Shown: positions 39,480-48,826, counted from the first letter of the stretch. The stretch: 64,000 nucleotides of DNA from an uncultured Collinsella sp. (GCA_958413895.1 CATYVQ010000003.1:1-64000); one strand, 5' to 3'. The notes: a model not told the origin generated them from the sequence alone. Made by a program: numbers and translations.

Positions 39480-41840
39480 GTGAAGCTCGATACGCTCGAG
39501 ATTGGAAAGGACGCCGTTGTCGCATCGGTGGCATCGGACGATCAGGCACTCCGACAGCATATTTTGGACATGGGTCTAACGCCGGGCACCGAAGTCACCA
39601 TGATGAAGTACGCCCCCATGGGTGACCCGCTCGAGATCCGCCTACGTGGCTACGAGTTGACGCTGCGCAAGGACGATGCCGCACGCATTGAGCTCGTGGA
39701 TGTGCACGACACCGATACCGGCCCGCGCGTTAACGCCGCAATCGGCACGACGGACCACCCGGCCCTGGGCGAGGGGACGTATTCACCCCGTGCGGCAAAA
39801 ACGGCCGTGCCCGAGGGCGCGCCGCTGCATTTTGCCCTTGCCGGTAACCAAAACTGCGGCAAGACCACGCTGTTCAACCAGCTTACGGGCTCCAACCAGC
39901 ACGTCGGTAACTTTCCCGGCGTGACGGTCGACCGCAAGGACGGCACCATTCGCAACCACCCCGAGGCGAGCGTTACCGACCTGCCCGGCATTTACTCCCT
40001 GTCGCCGTACACAGGCGAAGAAGTCGTGAGCCGTCAGTTCATCCTCGACGAGCGCCCGGACGCCATCATCGACATCATTGACGCCACCAACATCGAGCGC
40101 AACCTGTACCTGACGCTGCAGCTTATGGAGCTCGACCGCCCCATGGTCATCGCGCTCAACATGATGGACGAGGTGACGGCCAACGGCGGCGCCGTGGACG
40201 TCAACCTGCTCGAGAGCCTGCTGGGCGTGCCCGTTGTCCCCATTAGCGCTGCCCGCAACGAGGGTATCGGCGAGCTGGTGGATCATGCCTTGCACGTGGC
40301 GCGGTTCCGCGAGCGTCCCGGTCGCCTGGACTTTTGCGCACCCGATGGTCCAGACGGCGGTGCGCTGCATCGCTGCATCCACGGCATCGCCAACCTTATC
40401 GAGGACCATGCCGCGACGGCGCACATTCCCGTGCGTTTTGCGGCGACCAAGCTGGTTGAGGGCGACGAGCTGGTGACCGAGGCGCTTCACCTGGATCGCA
40501 ACGAGCTCGACGCTATCGAGCACATCATTACTCAGATGGAGGGCGAGGCCGGCACCGACCGCCTGTCCGCGCTGGCCGATATGCGCTTTTGCTTTATCGG
40601 CGACGTGTGTGGGCGCTGCGTCGTCAAACCGCACGAGAGCCGCGAGCACGTGCGCTCCGTCAAGATCGACCGCATCCTGACGGGCCGCTACACGGCCATT
40701 CCGGCGTTCCTGGTGATCATGGGCCTCGTCTTTTGGCTGACGTTTGGCGTGATCGGCGCGGCGTTGCAGGGGCTCATGGAGGACGGCATCGCTGTCATCA
40801 TCGCCTCGGCCGATGCGGGCCTCAAGGCGTTCGGAACCAACGACGTGGTGCGCTCGCTGGCTGTCGACGGCGTGCTTACGGGCGTGGGCAGCGTGCTGAC
40901 CTTCCTTCCGATTATCGTCGTGCTCTTCTTGTTCCTCTCCATTCTGGAAGACTCCGGATACATGGCACGCGTGGCCTTTGTCATGGATAAGGTGCTGCGT
41001 CGCTTTGGCCTGTCGGGCCGCAGCTTCGTGCCTATGCTCGTCGGTTTTGGCTGTACCGTGCCGGCTATCATGTCGACCCGTACGCTCCCATCCGAGCATG
41101 ACCGCAAGATGACGGTCATGCTCACGCCGTTCATGAGCTGCTCGGCCAAGTTGCCGGTCTATGGTCTGCTGTGCGGGGCGTTTTTCCCACAGGCGACGGT
41201 TCCCGCCATGGTCTCGCTCTATCTGATTGGTATTGCGGTTGGTTGCATTGCGGCTTTGGTGCTCAACCGTACGGCATTTAAGGGCGACCCGGTGCCGTTT
41301 ATCATGGAGCTTCCCAACTACCGCCTGCCGAGCGTCAAGACGACGGTGATGCTGGCATGGGATAAGGCCAAGGACTTTATTACCAAGGCCTTTACCATTA
41401 TCTTTGCCGCTACCGTGGTCATCTGGTTCCTTCAGACGTTCGATATCCGCTTTAATGTGGTCGCCGATCAGTCGCAGAGTCTGCTTGCCGGTCTGGGTAG
41501 CATCATCGCGCCGGTGTTGACCCCGCTCGGTTTTGGCGACTGGCGCGCCTCGACGGCGCTCGTCACGGGACTCATCGCCAAGGAGAGCGTCATCTCGACG
41601 CTCACGGTGCTTTTGGGCGCAACGTCGCCCGCGGTGCTGTCAACCATGTTTTCGCCGTTTACCGCTTACGTGTTCCTGGTCTTTACGCTGCTGTACCCGC
41701 CCTGCGTGGCGTCCATCGGCGCCGTCAAGAGCGAGCTGGGCACGCGCTATGCCGTTGCTGTGTTCGCGTTTCAGGTGACGGTCGCCTGGATCGTGGCGTT
41801 TGTCGTGCATTCGGCGGGCATATTGCTGGGTTTGGCTTAG
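39480..41840 (+). CDS. feoB: FeoA-FeoB fusion, ferrous iron transporter
   Basis: A 786-residue inner-membrane Fe(II) importer. Residues 1-80 form a FeoA SH3-like domain (HILDMGLTPGTEV). Residues about 115-280 are the G domain with G1 GNQNCGKTT, G2 FPGVTVDR, G3 DLPGIYS and G4 NMMDE. A guanine-dissociation-inhibitor region and about eight to ten spans with two Gate motifs (including PMLVGFGCTVPAIMSTRTL) follow. FeoA and FeoB are separate genes in E. coli; the fusion is known in other anaerobes. The start is GTG 39480 after GGGGGAGGAG. No FeoC follows. Confidence 0.93.
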   Translation: MKLDTLEIGKDAVVASVASDDQALRQHILDMGLTPGTEVTMMKYAPMGDPLEIRLRGYELTLRKDDAARIELVDVHDTDTGPRVNAAIGTTDHPALGEGTYSPRAAKTAVPEGAPLHFALAGNQNCGKTTLFNQLTGSNQHVGNFPGVTVDRKDGTIRNHPEASVTDLPGIYSLSPYTGEEVVSRQFILDERPDAIIDIIDATNIERNLYLTLQLMELDRPMVIALNMMDEVTANGGAVDVNLLESLLGVPVVPISAARNEGIGELVDHALHVARFRERPGRLDFCAPDGPDGGALHRCIHGIANLIEDHAATAHIPVRFAATKLVEGDELVTEALHLDRNELDAIEHIITQMEGEAGTDRLSALADMRFCFIGDVCGRCVVKPHESREHVRSVKIDRILTGRYTAIPAFLVIMGLVFWLTFGVIGAALQGLMEDGIAVIIASADAGLKAFGTNDVVRSLAVDGVLTGVGSVLTFLPIIVVLFLFLSILEDSGYMARVAFVMDKVLRRFGLSGRSFVPMLVGFGCTVPAIMSTRTLPSEHDRKMTVMLTPFMSCSAKLPVYGLLCGAFFPQATVPAMVSLYLIGIAVGCIAALVLNRTAFKGDPVPFIMELPNYRLPSVKTTVMLAWDKAKDFITKAFTIIFAATVVIWFLQTFDIRFNVVADQSQSLLAGLGSIIAPVLTPLGFGDWRASTALVTGLIAKESVISTLTVLLGATSPAVLSTMFSPFTAYVFLVFTLLYPPCVASIGAVKSELGTRYAVAVFAFQVTVAWIVAFVVHSAGILLGLA

Positions 41841-41881
41841 TTATTTATTGACGGCGCAACCTCTGTGTATTGAGTTGATTG

Positions 41882-41919
41882 CGGCCCCGCATCTGTACTG
41901 ACGGATGCGGGGCCGTTGC
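41882..41919 (+). terminator. feoAB terminator
   Basis: CGGCCCCGCATC (41882-41893) pairs perfectly with GATGCGGGGCCG (41904-41915), followed by a weak T tract (TTGCT). TATAAT at 41922-41927, right after it, is a likely -10 for the next gene. Confidence 0.7.
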
Positions 41920-41963
41920 TATATAATCGCCCACCGCCCAAGACAATCGGAGAGGTTTCCTAC

Positions 41964-43160
41964 ATGACTCAGGCAAGACAAGATGGCATCTCACTCAAGC
42001 AGTGGCTCCCGCTTATTGGGCTCGCCTGTTGCGCGTTCGTATTCAACACGTCGGAGTTCATGCCCATCGGTCTTCTGACTGATATTGCCGCATCGTTCTC
42101 GCTCACGGAGGCCCAAGCAGGCATCATGATCTCGGTCTACGCCTGGGGCGTCATGCTGCTGTCGCTGCCGCTTATGGTGTTTGCCTCGCGCTTTGAGTTC
42201 AAGCGGATGCTGCTCGGCGTGCTCGCCGTGTTCTCGCTGGGCCAGTTCCTGTCCGCCGTGGCGCCCACCTATCCTATTTTGGTTTGCGCACGTCTGGTGG
42301 TCGCCTGCGCGCATGCCGTGTTCTGGTCGGTCGCCTCGATTATGGCCTCGCGCCTGGTCGACAGTCGCCACGGAGCGCTCGCCATCAGCATGATCGCCAC
42401 GGGCTCGTCCATCGCGCAGATCTTTGGCCTGCCGATCGGCCGCGCCATCGGGCTGGCCGTGGGCTGGCGCATGACGTTTGCCGTGGTCGGGGCCCTCTCA
42501 GCCATCGCGGTCGTCTACCAGGCCGCGGTGTTCCCGGCCATGCCGGCGGGCGAGCGCTTTACCGTCAAACAGCTGCCCGAGCTGCTCAAGAATCCGTTCC
42601 TGGTCGCGCTCTACGCGGTCACGGTTTTTATGGCGACCGGCTATTACGCAAGCTACAGCTACATTGAGCCTTTCCTGGCGCAGGTCGCACACGTCGACGC
42701 GGGCGCCATCACCATGACGCTGACGGCGTTTGGCTTCTCCGGTCTGGTGGGCAGCTGGCTGTTTGACCGCCTGTTCGACGGGCATCGCTTCCCGTTCTTG
42801 GCTATCACGCTCTCCGGCGTGCCGGTGGCTCTGCTGCTTATGGGTCCGGTCGCATCGTCGCTCGTGGCAGTGCTTGCCGTCTGCGCGCTGTGGGGCTGCT
42901 GCGCCACGGCCTTTAACGTGGCGTTCCAGGCCGAGCTCATCAAGTACACGCCGGCGGATTCGTCGGCCGTCGCCATGTCGATCTTCTCGGGCCTGTTCAA
43001 TCTGGGCATCGGCACGGGCACCGCAATCGGCGGTGCCGTGGTTTCGGGTCCCGGTATCGCTTGGATTGGCTTCGTGGGCGGGGCGATTACCGTCGTGGGC
43101 GTCATCCTCGCCATCACCGTGCTGTTCCCAGCCATCCGTCGCGCCAAGCCCGTCGCCTAA
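41964..43160 (+). CDS. MFS transporter, DHA1 family (AraJ/SotB-like)
   Basis: A 398-residue, 12-span major facilitator protein. The N-terminal FVFNTSEFMPIGLLTDIAAS and the motif-A-like loop after span 2 (FASRFEFKRML) resemble sugar-efflux and drug-efflux members of the DHA1 family such as SotB and AraJ. The substrate is unknown. ATG 41964 follows GGAGAGG; the longer reading frame covers the promoter region. Confidence 0.88.
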   Translation: MTQARQDGISLKQWLPLIGLACCAFVFNTSEFMPIGLLTDIAASFSLTEAQAGIMISVYAWGVMLLSLPLMVFASRFEFKRMLLGVLAVFSLGQFLSAVAPTYPILVCARLVVACAHAVFWSVASIMASRLVDSRHGALAISMIATGSSIAQIFGLPIGRAIGLAVGWRMTFAVVGALSAIAVVYQAAVFPAMPAGERFTVKQLPELLKNPFLVALYAVTVFMATGYYASYSYIEPFLAQVAHVDAGAITMTLTAFGFSGLVGSWLFDRLFDGHRFPFLAITLSGVPVALLLMGPVASSLVAVLAVCALWGCCATAFNVAFQAELIKYTPADSSAVAMSIFSGLFNLGIGTGTAIGGAVVSGPGIAWIGFVGGAITVVGVILAITVLFPAIRRAKPVA

Positions 43161-43266
43161 TCACAACCCAGGAGGGTCGGGGTGGCTAAAAGAGCCCCGT
43201 CCCAAATTAACTACTCTGCTGGGCATACAATGGATGTCGTTGTGTTGAGCTTACCGGGAGGTTGCT

Positions 43267-44643
43267 ATGTGGGCATACGAGACGACGTTCTATCAGATCT
43301 ATCCGCTGGGCTTTTGCGGAGCTCCGCGCGAAAACGCCGCGCCCGTTGCCGAGGATGAGCTCGCCCAGGCTGTCAACGCCGCGCCAAACCCCGATGCGCC
43401 CATTATGAAGATCGCCCAATGGGCCGACTACCTGCAGGATCTCGGCGTTGGTGCTGTGCTCATCAACCCGCCGCTCGAATCTGATAGCCACGGTTACGAT
43501 ACGCGCAGCCTGCGCCACATCGACCGCCGCCTGGGTGGGGACGCCGACTTTGCCGCCGTATGCGACACGCTGCATGCCCATGGCATCCGCGTGGTGCTCG
43601 ATGCCGTCTTCAACCACGTCGGCCGCGGTTTTTGGGCCTTCCGCGACGTGCAGGAGCGCAAGTGGGACTCGCCGTACAAGGACTGGTTCCACATCAGCTT
43701 CGACGGTGACTCGTGCTACGGCGACGGCTTTTGGTACGAGGGCTGGGAGGGCCATTTTGAGCTTGTGAAGCTCAACCTGCAAAACCCCGCTGTGGTCGAT
43801 TACCTGCTTGAGTCTGTGCGTCACTGGGTCGAGGTCTTTGGCGTCGACGGTCTGCGACTGGACGTCGCCTATATGCTCGACCGCGACTTTATGCGCCGCC
43901 TGCATACTTTTACCCGTGAGCTCAAGCCCGACTTTGCGCTGATTGGTGAGACGCTCCACGGCGACTACAACCAGATCGTCAACGACGAGATGCTCGACTC
44001 CTGCACCAACTACGAGTGCTACAAGGGCCTGTACTCCAGCTTTAATTCGATCAACATGTTCGAGATTGCCCACTCTCTTCATCGCCAGTTTGGCGGTGAC
44101 CCGTGGTGCATTTATCGCGGCAAGCATCTGCTGTCGTTTGTCGACAACCACGATGTGCCGCGCCTGGCGAGCATCCTGACGGACAAGTCCTGCCTGCGCC
44201 CCGCCTACGGCATGCTCTTTGGAATGCCGGGCATTCCGTGCGTCTACTACGGCAGCGAGTGGGGGATTGCCGGCGAAAAGGGCGGCCCCGATGGCGACTG
44301 GGCGCTGCGCCCTGCGCTCGATGAGCCTGCGCCCAACGAGCTGACGGCGTTCATCACGCAGCTCACGCACCTGCGCTCGGCCGACGATACGGCGGCCCGT
44401 GTTCTCAACTACGGTGCCTATCGCAACGTGGTGATCCAGAACAAGCAGCTGCTGTTCGAGCGCGCCTGCGACGGCGCGACGGTGCTCGTGGCGGTGAACG
44501 CCGTGGACGAGCCTTACACCTTTGGCGCCGGCGAGCTCAACGGGTCCTTTGTCGATCTGCTTGCCGACGGCATGCCCACGGTCGAGTTGGCTGGCTCCCT
44601 TGAGCTTGCACCCTACGAGGTGCGCTATCTGCTGAGGGCCTAG
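43267..44643 (+). CDS. Cytoplasmic GH13 alpha-amylase-family enzyme
   Basis: A 458-residue (beta/alpha)8 enzyme with the GH13 regions: DAVFNH (region I), GLRLDVAY (II, nucleophile Asp near residue 199), IGETLHG (III, acid/base Glu near 228) and FVDNHD (IV). The short domain B and absence of a signal peptide suggest a cyclomaltodextrinase- or oligo-1,4-glucosidase-like role on imported malto-oligosaccharides. A small C-terminal beta domain ends the protein. RBS GGGAGG precedes ATG 43267. The next gene starts 3 bp after. Confidence 0.87.
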   Translation: MWAYETTFYQIYPLGFCGAPRENAAPVAEDELAQAVNAAPNPDAPIMKIAQWADYLQDLGVGAVLINPPLESDSHGYDTRSLRHIDRRLGGDADFAAVCDTLHAHGIRVVLDAVFNHVGRGFWAFRDVQERKWDSPYKDWFHISFDGDSCYGDGFWYEGWEGHFELVKLNLQNPAVVDYLLESVRHWVEVFGVDGLRLDVAYMLDRDFMRRLHTFTRELKPDFALIGETLHGDYNQIVNDEMLDSCTNYECYKGLYSSFNSINMFEIAHSLHRQFGGDPWCIYRGKHLLSFVDNHDVPRLASILTDKSCLRPAYGMLFGMPGIPCVYYGSEWGIAGEKGGPDGDWALRPALDEPAPNELTAFITQLTHLRSADDTAARVLNYGAYRNVVIQNKQLLFERACDGATVLVAVNAVDEPYTFGAGELNGSFVDLLADGMPTVELAGSLELAPYEVRYLLRA

Positions 44644-44646
44644 CTC

Positions 44647-45210
44647 GTGGCCGCGCCGGACGAGGGCTATCAACATATTGAGCATGGGTTTGAACCCGTG
44701 TTTGACGAGCACTCGCGCGTTTTGGTGCTGGGGTCGTTTCCCTCGGTGCTTTCGCGTGCCAATGATTTTTATTACGGCAACCCCCAGAATCGCTTTTGGC
44801 GCGTGATGGCCGCGTGCCTCGGTGTGCCCGTGCCGCCCAACGAGGGCGACCTTTTGGCGGACAGCGAGCCTGCGACGCTCGACGCCTCGATTGCCGCCAA
44901 GCGATCCATGCTGCTGAACGGCGGCGTAGCCCTGTGGGATGTGATTGAGAGCTGCGACATTAGGGGCTCGAGTGACGCGAGCATTCGCAATGTTGTGCCG
45001 GCACATATCGAGCGCATTACCGGTGCAGCTCCCATTGAGCAGGTGATATGCAACGGTGGTACGGCGGGGCGCCTCTATAAGCGCTATCTACAGGAGCGGA
45101 CGGGTCTGGCCGCTGTCGTATTGCCGTCAACTAGTCCCGCTAACGCGGCTTGGCGTCTGGAGCGCCTTGTTGAGTGCTGGCACGAAGCCGTTGACTGGGC
45201 CGCTCTCTAA
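44647..45210 (+). CDS. DNA-deoxyinosine glycosylase, Mug/UDG superfamily
   Basis: A 187-residue base-excision enzyme related to family 6 uracil-DNA glycosylases, which remove hypoxanthine from deaminated adenine. It shows the N-terminal LGSFPSVLSR, the YYGNPQNRFW active-site segment (Asn in place of the catalytic Asp of UDG family 1) and the C-terminal LPSTSPANAAW loop. The start is GTG 44647. It is coupled to the amylase gene although functions differ. Confidence 0.87.
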   Translation: MAAPDEGYQHIEHGFEPVFDEHSRVLVLGSFPSVLSRANDFYYGNPQNRFWRVMAACLGVPVPPNEGDLLADSEPATLDASIAAKRSMLLNGGVALWDVIESCDIRGSSDASIRNVVPAHIERITGAAPIEQVICNGGTAGRLYKRYLQERTGLAAVVLPSTSPANAAWRLERLVECWHEAVDWAAL

Positions 45211-45211
45211 T

Positions 45212-45871
45212 TTAGATATTTGACTGAGCATGGGCGCCCAGACGTTTCAGAACGCCTCGCCAGATCGGCGCGGGCACGGCTGGCTCGGCGCAAATCATGC
45301 CGTCGGCATCGACGCTACCGGCATTGTCGCCGCCAAGTCGCTGCGCATGCTCAATAGAGCATCCCATGCGCACAGCGCCCACAAGCTTATCCATCGCTTC
45401 CGAAAATGGTCGGCGCAAGAGGCCCATGCGTGGGGAATGGCGAAGCGCCGCAATACCGCTGCCGGCACAGACGACAACGCCGCCACACCACAATTGGCCA
45501 TGGCGCTCACATGCCTCGTGCAGACGAACGGCGGTCCCGCGCGCCTGCTTAGCGCCCTCCTGTGCGGCTCGAATCGCGGCATAGACGCGCGTTCCCGTAC
45601 CGCCAAAGCGCTCAAGCGCCTGCTCGATGGCTGTCAACGTCTCATCGTCAGCCACATCTTCAATGGCCAGCACGATGCCATCGACTGCACCGGCATCATC
45701 CGCTTCCAAATCGATCGGGCGGGGGAGCGTGGTGCCAGAAAGCTGAGTATAGGCGGCGATGGCATCCTGCAGATCCCAGAGCAAAAACTCAAGATCGGCG
45801 CTATCGGGAATGCTGATATACGCAATGGTTCGCAACGTTTTTGGTACATCGCCGCGTGTGGTCGTCTCCAT
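45212..45871 (-). CDS. Conserved hypothetical protein, possible flavodoxin-like fold
   Basis: A 219-residue protein that I do not recognise with certainty. The segment LWCGGVVVCAGSGIAALRHS, PRMGLLRRPFSEAMDKLVGA loosely recalls the C-terminal half of NAD(P)H-dependent FMN-reductase-like proteins of clostridia. No cofactor motif is clear. The first 60 residues are mixed alpha/beta, and residues 80-120 are Ala-rich and helical. ATG 45871 follows AGGAGG. It converges on the glycosylase gene with only 1 bp between stops. Confidence 0.6.
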   Translation of the reverse strand: METTTRGDVPKTLRTIAYISIPDSADLEFLLWDLQDAIAAYTQLSGTTLPRPIDLEADDAGAVDGIVLAIEDVADDETLTAIEQALERFGGTGTRVYAAIRAAQEGAKQARGTAVRLHEACERHGQLWCGGVVVCAGSGIAALRHSPRMGLLRRPFSEAMDKLVGAVRMGCSIEHAQRLGGDNAGSVDADGMICAEPAVPAPIWRGVLKRLGAHAQSNI

Positions 45872-45964
45872 GCCGCCTCCTTTCCGGTTGGTTTCCGTTT
45901 AGGTTACACCGTCTGGCGGTGCCTCGCCGCGCTATCCTAGTGCAACCCTTACGAAAGGAACGCC

Positions 45965-47101
45965 ATGCGTCTGCCCATGAACACCTCGCTTGCCACGCTC
46001 AAGCCCTCCGGCATCCGTCGGATTAACGCGCTCGCTGCCCAGTACCCAGGATGCATTGCGCTCGCGCTCGGCGAGCCCGATTTTTCCACGCCCGATATGA
46101 TTAGCGCCGAGGTGACCGCTTCGTTGGACCGCGGCGACACGCACTATCCGCCCAACAACGGTCGCCCCGCTCTGCGCGAAGCGCTGTCTGCCTACATGGG
46201 GGATGCGGGCCTTACGTTTTCGGCCGACGAGGTCATCCTGACCGACGGCGCGACCGAGGCCCTGTCGGCAACATTCATGGCTATGCTCAACCCCGGCGAC
46301 GAGGTCATTATCCCCACGCCGGCCTTTGGCCTGTACGAGAGCATCGTTGTGGCCAATCACGCCAAAGCGGTCTTTTTGGATACAGAGCCTGCGCAATTCC
46401 AGATTGATGAGGAGGCGCTTCGTGCCTGTGTGACGCCGGCGACTAAGGCCATCGTCATCTGCTCGCCCAACAATCCCACGGGTTGCATTCTCGACGCGGC
46501 ATCGCTCGACGCCGTGGCACACGTGGCGGAGCAGGCGGGCATCTACGTGGTCTGCGACGACGTATATAACCGCCTGGTCTACGTGGACGGCTACGAGCGA
46601 TTTGCCCAGCGCCACCCGGAGCTACGCGAGCAGACGGTGGTCATCGAGAGCTTCTCCAAGCCCTGGGCCATGACCGGCTGGCGTTTAGGTTGGCTCGCAG
46701 CGGCAACCCCCGTCATCACCGAGATCGCAAAGGCCCACCAATATTTAGTATCGAGTGCCGTCTCCTTCGAAATGGACGCCGCAGCTCGAGCCCTCACCGT
46801 CGACCCCACCCCCATGCTCAAAGTCTACCGAGCCCGCCGCAAACGCGTGCTCGCAGCCTTAAACGCCATGGGCCTCGACGCAGTAGAGCCCGCAGGAGCC
46901 TTCTACACTTTCCCGAGCATCAAACAATTCGGCCTAACAAGCGAAGCCTTCTGCATCAAAGCCATCAAAGAAGCAAACGTAGCCCTAGTCCCAGGCGACT
47001 GCTTCGGAACCGAAGGCCACATCCGCCTAAGCTACTGCGTAAGCGACGAAAACCTGGACGAAGGCTTAACCCGCCTGTCCACCTTCATTTCAACCCTGTA
47101 G
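45965..47101 (+). CDS. Pyridoxal-phosphate aminotransferase, aspartate-aminotransferase class I/II
   Basis: A 378-residue fold-type I aminotransferase. It has LALGEPDFSTPD, the PLP-phosphate region TDGATEALS, SPNNPTG, the DDVY motif and the Schiff-base Lys232 in SFSKPWAMTGWRLG. It lies in the large group containing aspartate, aromatic and N-acetyl-diaminopimelate aminotransferases, so the substrate is unspecific. From about 46770 to the end, codons change from GAG/AAG to GAA/AAA and the coding strand becomes C-rich and G-poor, although the protein stays in frame and family-like. RBS GAAAGGAA precedes ATG 45965. Confidence 0.88.
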   Translation: MRLPMNTSLATLKPSGIRRINALAAQYPGCIALALGEPDFSTPDMISAEVTASLDRGDTHYPPNNGRPALREALSAYMGDAGLTFSADEVILTDGATEALSATFMAMLNPGDEVIIPTPAFGLYESIVVANHAKAVFLDTEPAQFQIDEEALRACVTPATKAIVICSPNNPTGCILDAASLDAVAHVAEQAGIYVVCDDVYNRLVYVDGYERFAQRHPELREQTVVIESFSKPWAMTGWRLGWLAAATPVITEIAKAHQYLVSSAVSFEMDAAARALTVDPTPMLKVYRARRKRVLAALNAMGLDAVEPAGAFYTFPSIKQFGLTSEAFCIKAIKEANVALVPGDCFGTEGHIRLSYCVSDENLDEGLTRLSTFISTL

Positions 47102-47162
47102 CCCTCAGGGATGCAACACATCAGCCCACCGACCCAAGCATTATGAGTGGGGCGCGCCGGCC

Positions 47163-47365
47163 AACGGAAAACCGGGCTGCCCCATAGTTGACGCAGGCCG
47201 CGCCGCCGAAGGCCAGGCGCAAGGTTTTCGTAGATTCCGCACGAGCCGAAGGCCACTTAATGTGGCCTTCGTGCGAGCCCAGGACTTTACCGAGCGAAAA
47301 CCTTGCGCCTGGCCTTCGGCGGAGCGTGCCGGATGGTGGAATTGTGTGCAGCCCGGTTTTCCGTT
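47163..47365. repeat. 203-bp concentric long hairpin with CACTTAATGTG core (copy A)
   Basis: Outer perfect 18-bp arms (47163-47180 with 47348-47365, AACGGAAAACCGGGCTGC), middle 28-bp perfect arms (47203-47230 with 47295-47322) and the core CGAAGGCCACTTAATGTGGC.. (47247-47271) share nearly the same centre. TTCCGCACG precedes the core and CCAGGACT follows, as in the copy at 60177-60317. It fills the start of the 507-bp gap before rplJ. Confidence 0.75.
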
Positions 47366-47439
47366 GACCGACGCCGGGGTCCCCGCCATAATACTTCCGG
47401 TTCACGCACGAATCCGCTGCCAGAGACAGCCGGTGCAAA

Positions 47440-47543
47440 CGGGCATCGCCCGCGAGCTTAATGGGATATCCCGCCAGCCGAGGTGGTCGAGTAGATATGT
47501 CTTCTCGCCCCCGTCGCTCATGCAGCGCGGGGGCTTTCTTTTT
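47440..47543 (+). promoter_or_regulatory. rplJL leader with intrinsic terminator (L10-leader type)
   Basis: GCCCCCGTCGCT (47507-47518) pairs with AGCGCGGGGGC (47524-47534), followed by TTTCTTTTT, 66 bp before rplJ. The preceding structured sequence (GCCAGCCGAGGTGGTCGAG, 47473-47491) fits the position of the L10(L12)4-binding leader that attenuates rplJL in Gram-positives. The terminator is clear; ligand binding is inferred. Confidence 0.65.
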
Positions 47544-47608
47544 GGACATGCCCCCGTCACGTCCTTGTGGCGGACCGTGCCCGGAAAGAATTCGAGGAGG
47601 TGTAATTC

Positions 47609-48130
47609 ATGCCCCAGCAGTACAAAATCGACAAGGTTGCAGAGATCGAGTCCCGTATCGCCGAGAACGCCGGTCTGTTCGTCGTCAACTACAACGGTCT
47701 GACGGTTAAGCAGGCTCAGGAGCTGCGTCATCAGCTTCGCGAGTGCGGCGCCGAGATGAAGGTCTACAAGAACAACCTGGTCAAGATCGCTCTCAAGAAC
47801 CAGGAGCAGCCCGAGCTCGACGAGATCCTCGCCGGCCCCGTCGCTTATGTGTTCTACGAGACCGAGCCGGTTGAGGCCGCTAAGACCCTTAAGGACTTCT
47901 CCGCTAAGTCCAAGGGCGTCCTTGAGATCAAGGGCGGTATCTCCGACGGCAAGGCCGTTTCCGCTGATGATGTTAAGGCTATCGCCGAGCTGCCCACCAA
48001 GGATCAGCTTCTCGGCCAGATTGCCGGTCTCATCTCCGGTTTCGCTCGCGACATCGCTGTCTGCGTCAACGGCGTTTCCTCTGGTCTCGCTCGTTCGATC
48101 CAGCAGGTCTCCGAGCAGAAGGCAGCCTAG
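47609..48130 (+). CDS. rplJ: Ribosomal protein uL10
   Basis: A 173-residue stalk base protein (KIDKVAEIESRIAENAGLFVVNYNGLTVKQAQELR, split here only for reading). The C-terminal helix that binds L7/L12 dimers (SGFARDIAVCVNGV) is present. ATG 47609 follows GAGGAGGTG. It is co-transcribed with rplL and probably autoregulated by the leader at 47440-47543. Confidence 0.95.
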   Translation: MPQQYKIDKVAEIESRIAENAGLFVVNYNGLTVKQAQELRHQLRECGAEMKVYKNNLVKIALKNQEQPELDEILAGPVAYVFYETEPVEAAKTLKDFSAKSKGVLEIKGGISDGKAVSADDVKAIAELPTKDQLLGQIAGLISGFARDIAVCVNGVSSGLARSIQQVSEQKAA

Positions 48131-48232
48131 TCGCTGTTTTCACCCGCGGCGGCAACGCCGCACCCCTGGCGCATTCGCGCCGTGTTTTAACTGATCTCCG
48201 TGCACAGACACGGAAACCGAAAGGACTTAGAA

Positions 48233-48610
48233 ATGGCTAAGCTTACCACCGATGAGATCATCGATGCTCTTAAGGAAATGACCCTTCTCGAGGCTTCCGA
48301 GCTCGTTAAGGCTATCGAGGACACCTTCGGCGTTTCCGCCGCTGCTCCTGCCGCTGTTGTCGCCGCTCCCGCTGCTGGCGCTGCTGAGGCCGAGGAGAAG
48401 ACCGAGTTTGACGTCGTGCTCGAGGGCTTCGGCGACAACAAGATCCAGGTCATCAAGGCCGTCCGTGAGCTCACCAACCTTGGCCTGAAGGAGGCCAAGG
48501 AGGTCGTCGAGGGCGCTCCCAAGGCTGTTCTCGAGGGTGCCAAGAAGGAGGACGCCGAGGCTGCCAAGGAGAAGCTCGAGGCTGCTGGCGCTGCTGTCAC
48601 CCTCAAGTAA
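48233..48610 (+). CDS. rplL: Ribosomal protein bL12 (L7/L12)
   Basis: A 125-residue stalk protein: N-terminal dimerisation domain (MAKLTTDEIIDALKEMTLLE), Ala-rich hinge and the C-terminal factor-binding domain (TEFDVVLEGFGDNKIQVIK). ATG 48233 follows AAAGGA; a start 33 bp upstream is in the spacer. Spacing to rplJ is 102 bp. Confidence 0.96.
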   Translation: MAKLTTDEIIDALKEMTLLEASELVKAIEDTFGVSAAAPAAVVAAPAAGAAEAEEKTEFDVVLEGFGDNKIQVIKAVRELTNLGLKEAKEVVEGAPKAVLEGAKKEDAEAAKEKLEAAGAAVTLK

Positions 48611-48637
48611 TCAGGCTTTCTCGCCAGATTTCTTTGC

Positions 48638-48672
48638 AGACGGGGTTCGCATTGCGAGCCCCGTCTTTTTTG
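48638..48672 (+). terminator. rplJL terminator
   Basis: AGACGGGGTTCGC (48638-48650) pairs with GCGAGCCCCGTCT (48654-48666) with one mismatch, followed by TTTTTTG. Confidence 0.9.
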
Positions 48673-48798
48673 TTATGACCACTCTATTTTGCTGGCTCGG
48701 CATGCAAATTGCTGCCGTTTGCGGTGCTTTGGGGTCGCTACCGTTGGGCAATATAATTGCACCATTCGAGCAATAATTTGCGTTGACCTGCTGAAGAA

Positions 48799-48826
48799 TT
48801 GTCTCTGCCTTGTAGCGACATATAGT
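48799..48826 (+). promoter_or_regulatory. galU promoter
   Basis: TTGTCT (48799-48804), 16-bp spacer and TATAGT (48821-48826), about 97 bp before the start. The rest of the 312-bp gap shows nothing else. Confidence 0.45.
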
